DNA from: Bradyrhizobium semiaridum
Lineage (GTDB): Bacteria; Pseudomonadota; Alphaproteobacteria; Rhizobiales; Xanthobacteraceae
Direction: 5' to 3'
DNA length: 64,000 nucleotides
NCBI RefSeq assembly: GCF_020329505.1
Contig: NZ_JAGKJJ010000019.1
Span: 124,001 to 188,000 of the forward strand
Part shown: in pieces, positions 33,225-41,777 of the stretch
Position numbering within the stretch: position 1 is the stretch's first letter
Layout: each line of letters opens with the position of its first letter
Translations under genes and position numbers: made by a program
Notes under the pieces: model-generated
The model's database searches: none
Seen by the model: only the letters and a program-made list of their open reading frames with translations
Told to the model about the DNA's origin: nothing

Positions 33225-33754
33225 CGGAGGTGCTCCGCGGCATCGGGGATTTCCGCGACCTTGGCGCGCCGAGACAATTGCAGCGCGCGGATATAGGCGG
33301 CGATGGCCCAGCGATCGTGTGGAGGAACACGATCGGCATAGGAATACATCACGCCATACCCATCGGTCATGACGTGGTAGAAATGCTGCGCCGGCGCGGC
33401 GAGCAACCGGTCGATGTGGTAAGACGGCGGCGCCGGAAACCCACGGTGCACGATGACGCCGTCGCCATCGCCGGCGAGGCCGTGGCAAGGCGCGCAGAAG
33501 ATGCCAAAGCGCTCTCTGCCTCTCGCCAGCAAGGCTTCGGTGACCGGAGGCGGGTTTTTCGCCGCCGCCGCACGCGCGACATCGCCCTGTGCAACAACGC
33601 CGTCAGGAAGCGACCGCGCCGGTGTTGCGTCGGGCCATAGGTCGATCTGTGCATAGGTCGTGAGCTTGCGCTGCCGCGTCATGCTGAGATCGCAGCCGAC
33701 AAGCAGGCAAGCGCAGGCTGAAATCGTGGCGACCGTTGCGGTGGCGCGCATCAT
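33221..33754 (-). CDS. actE: alternative complex III monohaem cytochrome c subunit ActE
   Basis: A 177-residue lipoprotein: lipobox LLVGC with Cys-21, then a single haem motif C87-A-P-C90-H91 (FGIFCAPCHGLAGDGDG) and an axial Met in the HVMTDGYGVMYSY region. The domain end RWAIAAYIRALQLSR is typical of ActE. It likely transfers electrons from ActA/ActB to the cytochrome domain of subunit II. Overlaps of 4 bases on both sides. Confidence 0.88.
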   Translation of the reverse strand: MMRATATVATISACACLLVGCDLSMTRQRKLTTYAQIDLWPDATPARSLPDGVVAQGDVARAAAAKNPPPVTEALLARGRERFGIFCAPCHGLAGDGDGVIVHRGFPAPPSYHIDRLLAAPAQHFYHVMTDGYGVMYSYADRVPPHDRWAIAAYIRALQLSRRAKVAEIPDAAEHLR

Positions 33755-34272
33755 CGCTCGACCTCCCGAACCGCCGTCGCGCCGACACTCTTGAGAAACT
33801 CGGCCGCTCGTTGCCTGTCCTGTTCGCCCGGCGGCTCCAGCGCCAGCACGAAGCGATCCTGGCTCACCCTCTCGAAGCCATCGACGGCAAACACCGGATC
33901 GCTCAGTTTCGGCAGGCCGGTTTCAAACAGGAACATGACGAAGCCGCAGACGGCGGCGAGCAGGATGCCGGTTGCAAACGGCACCAGCATGAAAGCTGGC
34001 CAGGCGTCGAGCGGCCGGCCTCCGCTGTCATAGGGATAGTCGACGACAGCCGAGTAGTATTCCAGGCCGTAGGCGACCGCCGCCATGGCGACGCCGCCTG
34101 CGAACATGGCGGGACGAATGCGACTGTCGCGGTGCTCGAACAGCTCGAAAACCTGCTCCACCGGATACGGCGTGTAGGCATCGATCAACCGATAACGCAT
34201 GCTGCGCGCGCACCGCGCCGCTTCGGCAAATCGGCTTTCATCGGCAAATTCAACGAGAAGAAGGTGCGTCAT
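33751..34272 (-). CDS. actD: alternative complex III subunit ActD (DUF3341)
   Basis: A 173-residue protein with two helices forming a hairpin (about 60-77 and 98-120) and a soluble N-terminal domain containing RYRLIDAYTPYPVEQVFELF, the DUF3341 signature. The segment between helices, YYSAVVDYPYDSGGRPLDAW, is also conserved in ActD. It is a structural subunit contacting ActC. The ATG at 34272 overlaps the actC stop (ATGA), which fixes the start inside a much longer open frame. Confidence 0.88.
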   Translation of the reverse strand: MTHLLLVEFADESRFAEAARCARSMRYRLIDAYTPYPVEQVFELFEHRDSRIRPAMFAGGVAMAAVAYGLEYYSAVVDYPYDSGGRPLDAWPAFMLVPFATGILLAAVCGFVMFLFETGLPKLSDPVFAVDGFERVSQDRFVLALEPPGEQDRQRAAEFLKSVGATAVREVER

Positions 34273-35654
34273 CGTGGCCCCTCTTGCGCAATGAGTTTCC
34301 GTACCTCGTGCATCGAGACGACAGGCACCAGGCGGACGAAGACGAGATACAGCAGCACGAAGAAGGCGAACGAGCCGAACGTGGTCAGCCAATCCCACAC
34401 CGTGGGCAGAAACTGGCGCCACATGCTCGGCGTGTAGTCGTGTGACAGCGTGTTCCACACGATCAGGATACGCTCGAGCCACATGCCGATGTTGATCAAC
34501 ACCGCGATTGCGAACACGGTCGCAATGCTGCGTCGTATCGGCGAAAACCAGAATGCCTGCGGTATCACGACGTTGCAGAGCAGAAGCGTGCAGAACATCG
34601 GCGCATAGGTTCCGGTAAATTCGAACGCAAGCAGGCCGCGGTCGGCGCGCTCGCCGCCGTACCAGGCGGTGAACCATTCGGTTGCATAGGAGAGCCCCAT
34701 GACGATCGAAGCCATCAGCATGACCTTGGCCATGACATTGAAGTGCGCGATCGTGATCAGCCCTTCCAGGCGGAAGCCCCATCGCACAAGCGCCGCAAGA
34801 CACACCACCATGGCGAAGCCGGAATACATCGCTCCGACCACGAAATACGGCGGGAAAATTGTCTCCTGCCAGCCAGGCATCAGGCTCGTCGCGAAATCCA
34901 TACCCACGACGCTGTGCAGCGATACGACCAAGGGCACGCCGAGGCAGGCCAGCGCGAGATGGAGGACTTCGTACGCGTGCCAATGCTGTGCCGAGCCGCG
35001 CCAGCCGAGCGCAAGTGCGCCGTAAATCAGGGCTGGCGCCTTCGTCCTGGCGCGGTCGCGCAAGGTCGCGAAATCCGGAATGAGGCCGACATACCAGAAT
35101 ATGATCGAGAACAGGATGTAACTGAGGATCGCCCAGAAATCCCAGATCAGCGCGCTGCGCCACTGCGGCCACAGATGCATCGTGTTGGGATACGGCATGA
35201 GCCAATAGAAATAGAGCGGCCGACCGAGATGGATGATCGGGAAGATGCCGGCGATGGCGGCAGCGAACAGCGTCATCGCCTCAGCAAAGCGATTGGTCGA
35301 GGCCCGCCATGGCTGCCGCATCAACAGCAGCATCGCGGAGATCAGCGTTCCCGCATTGCCGATGCCGATCCACCAGACGTAATTGGCAATAGCAAACCCC
35401 CACACGATGGTCGTATTGACGCCCCAGATCCCGATTCCGCGGGAGAAAATCAGATAGATGGCGATGAAAAATACGATGCTCCCCGCCAGGCTCGCGGCGA
35501 AGGCAATCCACCAAATGAGCCAGTTCCAGCGGTTGCGCTCCAATAGTGGTGCTGCGATGCTCGCATTCGCCGCTTCCAGGCCGCGCGCTTGTGGCAGCGT
35601 CCAGCGGCTCTCTTCCGTCGCAGCGTCTAGATTTATGGTCGTCACCATTGTCAT
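34269..35654 (-). CDS. actC: alternative complex III NrfD-like subunit ActC
   Basis: A 461-residue polytopic protein with about ten helices of the NrfD/PsrC family. Signatures: NRWNWLIWWIAFAASLAGSI, GIGIWGVNTTIVWGFAIANY, WWIGIGNAGTLISAMLLL, DFATLRDRARTKAPALIYG and VSLHSVVGMDFATSLMPGW. ActC carries the quinol site and is proposed to conduct protons. It overlaps actB and actD by ATGA. Confidence 0.92.
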   Translation of the reverse strand: MTMVTTINLDAATEESRWTLPQARGLEAANASIAAPLLERNRWNWLIWWIAFAASLAGSIVFFIAIYLIFSRGIGIWGVNTTIVWGFAIANYVWWIGIGNAGTLISAMLLLMRQPWRASTNRFAEAMTLFAAAIAGIFPIIHLGRPLYFYWLMPYPNTMHLWPQWRSALIWDFWAILSYILFSIIFWYVGLIPDFATLRDRARTKAPALIYGALALGWRGSAQHWHAYEVLHLALACLGVPLVVSLHSVVGMDFATSLMPGWQETIFPPYFVVGAMYSGFAMVVCLAALVRWGFRLEGLITIAHFNVMAKVMLMASIVMGLSYATEWFTAWYGGERADRGLLAFEFTGTYAPMFCTLLLCNVVIPQAFWFSPIRRSIATVFAIAVLINIGMWLERILIVWNTLSHDYTPSMWRQFLPTVWDWLTTFGSFAFFVLLYLVFVRLVPVVSMHEVRKLIAQEGPR

Positions 35655-38512
35655 CGCCGCGCCTTCCCAAAATCCGGATTTGGATTTCGCACGTGGGCGA
35701 GATAGGTGGTGCGGGGACGGGTGCCGAGATTGCCGAGCAATGCGTAGCTTCGCGCGTCAGTGCGCAACGAATGGATATTCGCCTTCGGATCGGAAAGATT
35801 GCCTAAATTGATCGCCTGTGTCGGGCATGCGGCCTGGCACGCGGTCACCACTTCGCCTTCGCGGACGTTCCGGCCTTCCTTTTCGGCCTCACGGCGCGCA
35901 CCGCTGATGCGTTGGACGCAGTAAGTGCATTTCTCCATCACGCCACGGCTGCGCACCGAGACGTCCGGATTGAAGACGGCCTTGGTGATTTCGGCGCCGA
36001 GGTTGGCATATTCCTGGCCGTCGGCGTAACCGAAAAAGTTGAAGCGGCGGACCTTGTAGGGACAGTTTGACTCACAGAACCGGGTGCCGACGCAACGGTT
36101 GTAGACCTGAAGATTCAGGCCCTCGCTATCATGGATCGACGCCGCCACCGGACAGACCGGCTCGCACGGCGCATGCTCGCAGTGCATACACGGCATGGGG
36201 GTGAAACCGGGCCGCCCGTCCACAACGTAATCGTCGATCCGCAGCCAGTGCATGTCGCGACCATTGGCAATTTCCTCCGGACCGACGACCGGTACATTGT
36301 TTTCTGCTTGGCAGGCGACAACGCAGGCGTTGCAACCAATGCAGGCCGAAACGTCGATCGCCATCGCCCACTCGTAGGTATCGTACTGCGGCGCGGGATA
36401 GAGCGTGGGCAGATTGGCATCGGGTGCGTTGAGTTTGAAATCGCCTCTATTGCCTTTGGCGAAATCGGCCAATGTCAGTCGAGGCTGCAGTTCCTCCGCT
36501 TCGCCCTCGAGCTCGAAGAAGTGCTGCGTCCGCAGCAGGTTTTCCCGGCGCCCGGTTTTGCTTATCGTGACGTTTGCGCTCAGCCACGGCGTATCTGCCT
36601 GGCGCAACCGATAGATGTCGAAGCCGACCCCGCTGCCGATGCTGCCCGCGTGGGTGCGGCCGTAGCCAAGCGTTGTCGATATCACGCGCGTCGCCTGGCC
36701 GGGACGGACGAAGATCGCAGCTTCGAGCGTGGCTTCCCCGCGCTTGAGCTGCACCACATCGCCATCTGTCATGCCGAGGTCGTGCGCGTCGGCTTCGGCG
36801 AGGTGCAGTGCATTACCCCAGACCTGTCGTGTGAACGGCTTGGCACATTCTTGCAGCCAGGCATTGTTCGCCATGCTGCCGTCAAAGAGGGACGGATCCG
36901 GCGAGAGGATCAGGGTGTAGTTCTCGGCGGGGGCCGCCGGCGCGACTTGCGGCAATCTCGGCTCCGGCAGCGAAATTTTCCCGGAAGCCGTGTTGGGGAC
37001 CACGCCGTCCTGCAGGGTCTGCCGCCACCAGCCGTCCCAGTCGTTGCCTCCCGCCGTTTTCCAGGTGTTGCGAACAATATCCAGGGAAGAAGCGCTTAAC
37101 TCTCCCTGCAGCATTGCAAGTATCTGGTGCACATCTCGGCTGTCGTAGAGCGGACGAATCAGCGGCTGGATGATGCTCGCAGTCCCGTCGAAAGACCTGA
37201 TATCGGACCAACCTTCCAGCACATGCGTCAGCGGAGCATGCCAGGTGCAACGTTCGGCGGTCTCGTCGCGATAGCATCCAATATGTACGGCAAACGGCAC
37301 TCTCGCGACGGTGTCGCCGAATCCGATATCGCCCGGGGCGTCGTAGATGGGATTTGCGCCGATGACGATCAGCGTTTCGATACCGCCCACGCGAACCTCG
37401 GAGGCGAGGCTGCGCAGCGATTCGCTGTGACCCGTGGCCACACGGTCCACCGGCGCGATGAAATCCGCCGGCCCCAGCAGTTGCGCGTTGATCCAGTGGC
37501 ACAGCGCCTGTACGTCGGCCGGCTGGCGCGGTCCAGCCAGCACCAGGGCCGCACCGCGCCGCGCGGAAAGATCCGCCGCGACGGTCTTCGCGAATTGGCT
37601 CGCCTCTTCGGGCAGTCCTGGCTCCTCCAACCCGGCACCAAGCGTTCGGGCAATCTCGATTGCTACATTGCGTATCCGCTCGGGCTGCAGCGCAAGGCGG
37701 TGATCGGCAAGCGCTCCGGTCAAGCTCCAATCCGGCTCGACGGCATAGAGGCGCAGCGACTCGTCCGGCGCGCGCGGGCGTCGCGCCTCGATAATTTCGC
37801 GCGCGAAACGAACCTGTTCCGGGCCAAAGCCAATCGGATCAGCATCGAGCGCAAGCACGACCCGGGCGTCGCGGAAGCGCGGCAACATCGTCGCTGCCTG
37901 GCCGAACGCCAGCATCGCGCCGCCCCGCACGGCGTCATCATCGACCGGCTCGTAGCGATACCACCTCATCAGTGGCATCGCCTTGGTTAGCGCCTCGATT
38001 TGCGCCAGCAGGGTCGGTGACGTAATGCGTCCAGTGAGGAGCGCGAGACCCTCGCCTTGCTTGGTTCGATGGCGGTCGAGCCGGGGCCGCAGCGCTGCCT
38101 CGAGCGAGCTCCAGGACTGAATCCGTTTGCTGCTGTATGGCGCTTTCGACCGGTCGGGATCGTACAGCGAGAGAATCGCTGCTTCACCATAGAGATCGGT
38201 AGAACCGAGGCTGGCCGGGTGGCGCGGATTGCCGTTGACCTTGATGGGGCGTCCTTCAACCGAAGTGACGATGACACCGCGTCCGTAGCCCGCGAGCGGC
38301 AATGCGGTTGCGAATTGCAGCGGCAGGCCGGGCGTCTCTCGCTCCGGAATCTGAACATAGGGGACGATTTCCTCCGGCGGCTTGCCGCAGGATGTGAGCG
38401 CGGCCGCAACTCCACCGACAAACAGCCTTAGAGCTGAACGGCGGTCGAGGTCGAATTCAAGTGGCGGCTCGCCGCGCCTGATATCCCCGGACGATTTGGC
38501 GTGCTTGCTCAT
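35651..38512 (-). CDS. actB: alternative complex III iron-sulfur subunit ActB
   Basis: A 953-residue fusion. A Tat/lipoprotein leader (LDRRSALRLFVGGVAAALTS then Cys) is followed by a molybdopterin-oxidoreductase-like domain without evident cofactor ligands (about 60-680). A ferredoxin-like domain (about 700-900) has four Cys groups: SACIGCNACVVACQ, CMHCEHAPCEPVCP, NRCVGTRFCESNCPYK and KCTYCVQR with CQAACP. ActB resembles fused PsrA and PsrB and carries three 4Fe-4S and one 3Fe-4S clusters in known complexes. The ATG at 38512 makes an ATGA overlap with actA; an upstream GTG at 38521 is less likely. Confidence 0.93.
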   Translation of the reverse strand: MSKHAKSSGDIRRGEPPLEFDLDRRSALRLFVGGVAAALTSCGKPPEEIVPYVQIPERETPGLPLQFATALPLAGYGRGVIVTSVEGRPIKVNGNPRHPASLGSTDLYGEAAILSLYDPDRSKAPYSSKRIQSWSSLEAALRPRLDRHRTKQGEGLALLTGRITSPTLLAQIEALTKAMPLMRWYRYEPVDDDAVRGGAMLAFGQAATMLPRFRDARVVLALDADPIGFGPEQVRFAREIIEARRPRAPDESLRLYAVEPDWSLTGALADHRLALQPERIRNVAIEIARTLGAGLEEPGLPEEASQFAKTVAADLSARRGAALVLAGPRQPADVQALCHWINAQLLGPADFIAPVDRVATGHSESLRSLASEVRVGGIETLIVIGANPIYDAPGDIGFGDTVARVPFAVHIGCYRDETAERCTWHAPLTHVLEGWSDIRSFDGTASIIQPLIRPLYDSRDVHQILAMLQGELSASSLDIVRNTWKTAGGNDWDGWWRQTLQDGVVPNTASGKISLPEPRLPQVAPAAPAENYTLILSPDPSLFDGSMANNAWLQECAKPFTRQVWGNALHLAEADAHDLGMTDGDVVQLKRGEATLEAAIFVRPGQATRVISTTLGYGRTHAGSIGSGVGFDIYRLRQADTPWLSANVTISKTGRRENLLRTQHFFELEGEAEELQPRLTLADFAKGNRGDFKLNAPDANLPTLYPAPQYDTYEWAMAIDVSACIGCNACVVACQAENNVPVVGPEEIANGRDMHWLRIDDYVVDGRPGFTPMPCMHCEHAPCEPVCPVAASIHDSEGLNLQVYNRCVGTRFCESNCPYKVRRFNFFGYADGQEYANLGAEITKAVFNPDVSVRSRGVMEKCTYCVQRISGARREAEKEGRNVREGEVVTACQAACPTQAINLGNLSDPKANIHSLRTDARSYALLGNLGTRPRTTYLAHVRNPNPDFGKARR

Positions 38513-39162
38513 CGATGACACACCGAACAGTCGGCGAGATGTTTGTTGTGGAGATATTGATGGGCGAGGATGATGCCCCGTTCGGCCTGATCATCGGGAA
38601 AATTCCAAGACGGATCGAACATAGCGGAGCGTGGCCGTATGTTCGGCGCAGGATTGCGATGACAATCGAGACACCATCCCATGGTCAGCGGCGCTGCCTG
38701 CCGCATCAGCGGCATGCTCGCGACCGATCCATGACATGTCGTGCAGCCAATTCCCTTCGCGACATGGATCGAGTGATCGAAATAAACGTAGTCGGGAAGC
38801 CTGTTGACTTTGTTCCAGTGGATCGGCCGATCGTTGGCGAGGCTCTCGCGAACCGGTGCTAGCATCGCTGCTTGGGTGTAGAGCTGAGAGTGGCAGGTCA
38901 TGCAGGTGTGCGTCGGGGGAATGCCGGCGACCGGCGACACTTCGACGCCCGTATGACAGTAGCGGCAATCGAGGCCGAGTCCGCCGACATGATGGGCGTG
39001 ACTGAAGGGGACCGGTTGGTCGACGAAGGTCGATTGACCGGTGGTATATTCCGAGGCTGACACCCAGTAGGCGATTGCAATCCCCAGAACAGGGACGACA
39101 ACAATAGCGACAAGAACGCTACGCGCGACCGTATCTGCATAGGGTCGGAATAACTGCGGCAT
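38509..39162 (-). CDS. actA: alternative complex III pentahaem cytochrome c ActA
   Basis: A 217-residue protein anchored by one helix (about 15-33). Five haem c motifs are visible: CRYCH (66-70), CMTCH (87-91), CTTCH (140-144), CLDCH (164-168) and CSVCH at the very end. Extra His residues (FSHAHHVGG, YVYFDHSIHV) are candidate axial ligands. This is the ActA pattern. It is the first gene of the operon; the ATG at 39162 begins PQLFRPYADTVARS, while the frame remains open to 39237. Confidence 0.92.
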   Translation of the reverse strand: MPQLFRPYADTVARSVLVAIVVVPVLGIAIAYWVSASEYTTGQSTFVDQPVPFSHAHHVGGLGLDCRYCHTGVEVSPVAGIPPTHTCMTCHSQLYTQAAMLAPVRESLANDRPIHWNKVNRLPDYVYFDHSIHVAKGIGCTTCHGSVASMPLMRQAAPLTMGWCLDCHRNPAPNIRPRSAMFDPSWNFPDDQAERGIILAHQYLHNKHLADCSVCHR

Positions 39163-39669
39163 CCGCTGTTCAACTCGCCTACCGATCGGCCGTCCAGATT
39201 TGCCGATGCCAGCAACCCGACCGCCCAACGCGACCAAAACATCGTTGTTCCAATTCCGAAACGCGGCGCACCAGGATCGTTCGGATAGGCTTTCGTCTGG
39301 GCGTGACGCTGGTTTGGCCAGCGCACCCCGCTCGGGATCTTGGCGTGTTGGGTCGAACGACCGTCTGCAGCACTAAACAAGCGGGCCCCGGTACGCATGT
39401 TCCTCTCGGCTCCGCACACAACCGCGGCGAACACGTCTACGTGAATGACTCGGGGCGAGAATCTTCCGCCTCGGCAAGAGCGGTGCGCTCCGGATGCAAC
39501 TCCTGATCTCGCAAGTCGAGGAAGACGCGATAGCAACGCGCCGACCATAAGGAGCAATTACTGTTCAGTCACCGGACAGATGCCACAGAATGTCGCTCAA
39601 AAACTGATATCGGCCCACCTTGTCGAAGGCACCATGCGGGTGGGTGCGCATATCGGCGCCGGCTTGCCG
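39163..39669. other. gap of about 500 bases upstream of the act operon
   Basis: No convincing gene on either strand. It must carry the act-cta promoter on the minus strand, but I see no clear -35/-10 pair and no FNR/FixK-type TTGAT-N4-ATCAA site. Short frames here have odd composition (Arg/Gly-rich) typical of non-coding GC-rich DNA. Confidence 0.4.
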
Positions 39670-40191
39670 CTACTCGCCATCCGTCTCGAACAGGCCCATT
39701 CGCGAGGTCTCAACCCGGACGGGGTCGGCTGCAAGGAGATGCGGCCCGTCGGTGGCCTCCCGCACCCTTTGCTCGACGTCACGCAGGTCGTCGTCCTGAC
39801 GCATGCGGCGGCGTTCGGCCCAACGCTGACGCCGCTCGGCACGGCGTTTCTCGGCAGTTGCACGCCTGACGTCCGCTTCGCGGGCTCTTGCGTTCGCATT
39901 CCTGATCTCGGACGTCGCGGACGGCTCGCGCGCGGCAGTTTGCGTACCCGGTGCAGGCGATGAAGCCTGCTGCGTGCGATCAGGTGCGGCGGCCGGCTCG
40001 GGCGGCGTTGCCGCAACAAGGTCCGATTGACCTGGCTGCGGTTGCTGCGGCTGCGGTGCCGGCGCCACCGTCACCGGCTTCGTCGGGCTCGCCTCCTCGT
40101 CCGGGCGAGCAACGTGCGAGCAGGGGCGATGTTCCGAAACACCGACGCCGCGAATACGCGGCGTCGAACCAAGTGTTTGCCGACGCGCCAC
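39670..40191 (-). CDS. hypothetical Ala/Pro/Arg-rich protein, N-terminus uncertain
   Basis: A frame of 173 residues. The middle is Pro/Ala/Gln-rich (VAPAPQPQQPQPGQ), followed by a charged helix (NARAREADVRRATAEKRRAE; RRQRWAERRRMRQDDDLRDV) and a tail VETSRMGLFETDGE resembling the ends of secreted Bradyrhizobium proteins of unknown function. No signal peptide is seen in this frame, but another frame just upstream is Arg-rich and hydrophobic, so the 5' end may be frameshifted or truncated. It sits at the right edge of the possible island. Confidence 0.5.
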   Translation of the reverse strand: MARRQTLGSTPRIRGVGVSEHRPCSHVARPDEEASPTKPVTVAPAPQPQQPQPGQSDLVAATPPEPAAAPDRTQQASSPAPGTQTAAREPSATSEIRNANARAREADVRRATAEKRRAERRQRWAERRRMRQDDDLRDVEQRVREATDGPHLLAADPVRVETSRMGLFETDGE

Positions 40192-40255
40192 AAGGTTATC
40201 TTGGGCCTGGAGCGACGCGAAATCCCTGCGGCGACAATCCAGTTCCGTGAGAACC

Positions 40256-40278
40256 GCTGGTTCGATTGCGGCCGGGGC
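40256..40278 (+). repeat. imperfect copy of the tRNA-Leu 3' end (candidate att site)
   Basis: GCTGGTTCGATTGCGGCCGG then GGC matches the tRNA bases 6113-6136 with one substitution and one 1-base deletion, in direct orientation, about 34 kb away. The first 12 bases are identical. It abuts the end of the TetR gene at 40288, so it lies at a gene boundary as an attachment site would. Confidence 0.5.
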
Positions 40279-40287
40279 GCGGCCAGG

Positions 40288-40944
40288 CTAGGGAGGCAAT
40301 GCACGAGGCGCTCGCCGCCTCCCGAGACTTGAGAGATAGGCGCAGAACATGTCGGCCATGGCGTCGGCATATGTCGCGATCTCCGCTGCCGTCCGCGGGC
40401 TTTCCGAAAAATTCTTGCCCACCGTGCTCATCGTCGTGGTGATCAATTCGCCCGCCATTGCGCGCACGGCGTCGGGCGCCCGCGGCAAGGCTTCGCGCAT
40501 GAAGGCCTCAACGACGCGCTCACCTGCGGCGCGCGCCTCGCGGGCTTCGGGCGCGTCGCGATAGAGCGGGGCGGCATCACTGAGCGCGACACGCATCGCG
40601 GCCTCCTCGCATTCGGAGCGGATGAAGGCGTGTACCAGCGCGCGCAACCGCTCGAGCGGAGGTTTTCCGGCGTCCTCGAGAATGCCGCGCAGCAGGCCAG
40701 TGGTCTGCCGCCATTCGTCGCTCTGCAGGCGGAACAGGATCGCGGCCTTGTTCGGAAAGTATTGATAGAGCGAACCGACGCTGACGCCGGCCTTGTCGGC
40801 GACGCGCGCCGTGGTGAAGCGCTGCGCGCCCTCTTTCGTCAAAACCTGAACAGCGGCATCGAGAATGGCCGCAACCAGCTCGGTCGAGCGGGCCTGTTGC
40901 GGTTGTTTTCGTGAGGAGATTGAAGGACTTCGGCGGCCGGCCAT
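40288..40944 (-). CDS. TetR-family transcriptional regulator
   Basis: A 218-residue protein. The helix-turn-helix at about 35-65 reads RFTTARVADKAGVSVGSLYQ then YFPNKAAIL, a textbook TetR motif. The C-terminal helical domain is about 150 residues, with PRAPDAVRAMAGELITTTMS. The ATG at 40944 begins MAGRRSPSISSRKQPQQARS; the upstream open frame runs into the divergent methyltransferase and is not used. The palindrome at 40975 is its likely operator, shared with that methyltransferase. Confidence 0.85.
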   Translation of the reverse strand: MAGRRSPSISSRKQPQQARSTELVAAILDAAVQVLTKEGAQRFTTARVADKAGVSVGSLYQYFPNKAAILFRLQSDEWRQTTGLLRGILEDAGKPPLERLRALVHAFIRSECEEAAMRVALSDAAPLYRDAPEAREARAAGERVVEAFMREALPRAPDAVRAMAGELITTTMSTVGKNFSESPRTAAEIATYADAMADMFCAYLSSLGRRRAPRALPP

Positions 40945-40971
40945 CGACGTATCTGGGAATGCGATTAGCGA

Positions 40972-41694
40972 ATGCGAATGATTATTCGTATTTCTGGCGA
41001 GGCGCAAGCACGCGCTGACCGGAGACCGACAACGACCACCCTCATCACACCCACGCTCGCGGGCCTGCTTGATCGCCTGTTCGAGGAAGCTTCCGCCGCG
41101 GCGGAGGCGACCAGCCTCGCCGTGGCCGATCTCTCCGATGCCGAGCAGAACACAATGATGCGGAGCAAGACGGGCTACCGCGAACTCTACGGGCGGCTGA
41201 AGCACGTCCCGCTCGCGGTCTCGCGCGAGACCGGCGCCCTGCTCTACATGCTGGCGCGCAGCAGCCGCGCGCGAACCATCGTCGAGTTCGGCACCTCGTT
41301 CGGCATCTCGACCCTGCACCTTGCCGCGGCGCTGCGCGACAATGGCGGCGGACGTCTCATCACCAGCGAGTTCGAGCCGTCCAAGGTGGCGCGTGCCCGG
41401 GACAATCTCGCCGCCGGCGGCCTGCTCGACCTCGTCGAGATCCGCGAGGGCGATGCACTCAGGACGCTTGGCACCGATCTTCCCGAAATGATCGACCTCG
41501 TGCTGCTCGACGGCGCCAAGTCGCTTTATCCCGACATCCTCGATCTCGTGGAGAGCCGCCTCAAACCGGGCGCACTGATCGTCGCCGACAATGCCGACTA
41601 TAGTGCCGATTACCTGGCGCGTGTGCGCGCGCCGGAGAGCGGCTACATGTCGGTGGCGTTTGCCGAGGACGTCGAGCTGTCGATGCGGCTCTGA
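40972..41694 (+). CDS. O-methyltransferase, family 3 (CCoAOMT-like)
   Basis: A 240-residue protein. SAM-binding motifs: TIVEFGTSFGISTLHLAAAL (motif I), ITSEFEPSKVARARDNL (motif II with acidic residue) and DLVLLDGAKSLYPDILDLVE (metal-binding Asp region), as in catechol/caffeoyl-CoA O-methyltransferases. Only two starts exist, ATG 40972 and ATG 40978, and both lie inside or next to the palindrome 40975-40988. There is no good ribosome site, so the mRNA may be nearly leaderless. Regulated by the divergent TetR, by inference. Confidence 0.8.
   Translation: MRMIIRISGEAQARADRRPTTTTLITPTLAGLLDRLFEEASAAAEATSLAVADLSDAEQNTMMRSKTGYRELYGRLKHVPLAVSRETGALLYMLARSSRARTIVEFGTSFGISTLHLAAALRDNGGGRLITSEFEPSKVARARDNLAAGGLLDLVEIREGDALRTLGTDLPEMIDLVLLDGAKSLYPDILDLVESRLKPGALIVADNADYSADYLARVRAPESGYMSVAFAEDVELSMRL
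40975..40988. promoter_or_regulatory. TetR-type operator overlapping the methyltransferase start
   Basis: CGAATGATTATTCG has 5-bp arms CGAAT/ATTCG around GATT, in AT-rich DNA between the divergent TetR and methyltransferase genes. It covers the second possible ATG of the methyltransferase, so bound repressor would block transcription at its 5' end. Confidence 0.5.
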
Positions 41695-41777
41695 ACTGGC
41701 CTTGCGGCGCAGAACGGCTCAAGGCGATACGGATTCGCTGAAGCCGTCGAACTGCCGATGCGGATCGAGCGCAAAGC

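Larger units (their letters stand above)
6141..40278. mobile_element. candidate tRNA-Leu-associated genomic island
   Basis: The block starts at the end of tRNA-Leu and closes at an imperfect direct copy of the tRNA 3' end: GCTGGTTCGATT is identical, followed by a C/G change, CGGCC, a 1-base deletion and GGGGC. The content looks accessory (respiratory cassette, stand-alone dehydrogenases, pseudogenes, an orphan nuoD) and appears by eye lower in GC than the flanks. No integrase or transfer gene is visible, so the element would be old or mobilised in trans. Confidence 0.4.

Noticed and set aside
39163..39669. FNR/FixK box for the act operon
   Set aside because: I looked for TTGAT-N4-ATCAA on both strands and saw no acceptable match.
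6141..40278. integrase or transposase for the possible island
   Set aside because: No tyrosine or serine recombinase, IS transposase or conjugation gene is recognisable among the frames.
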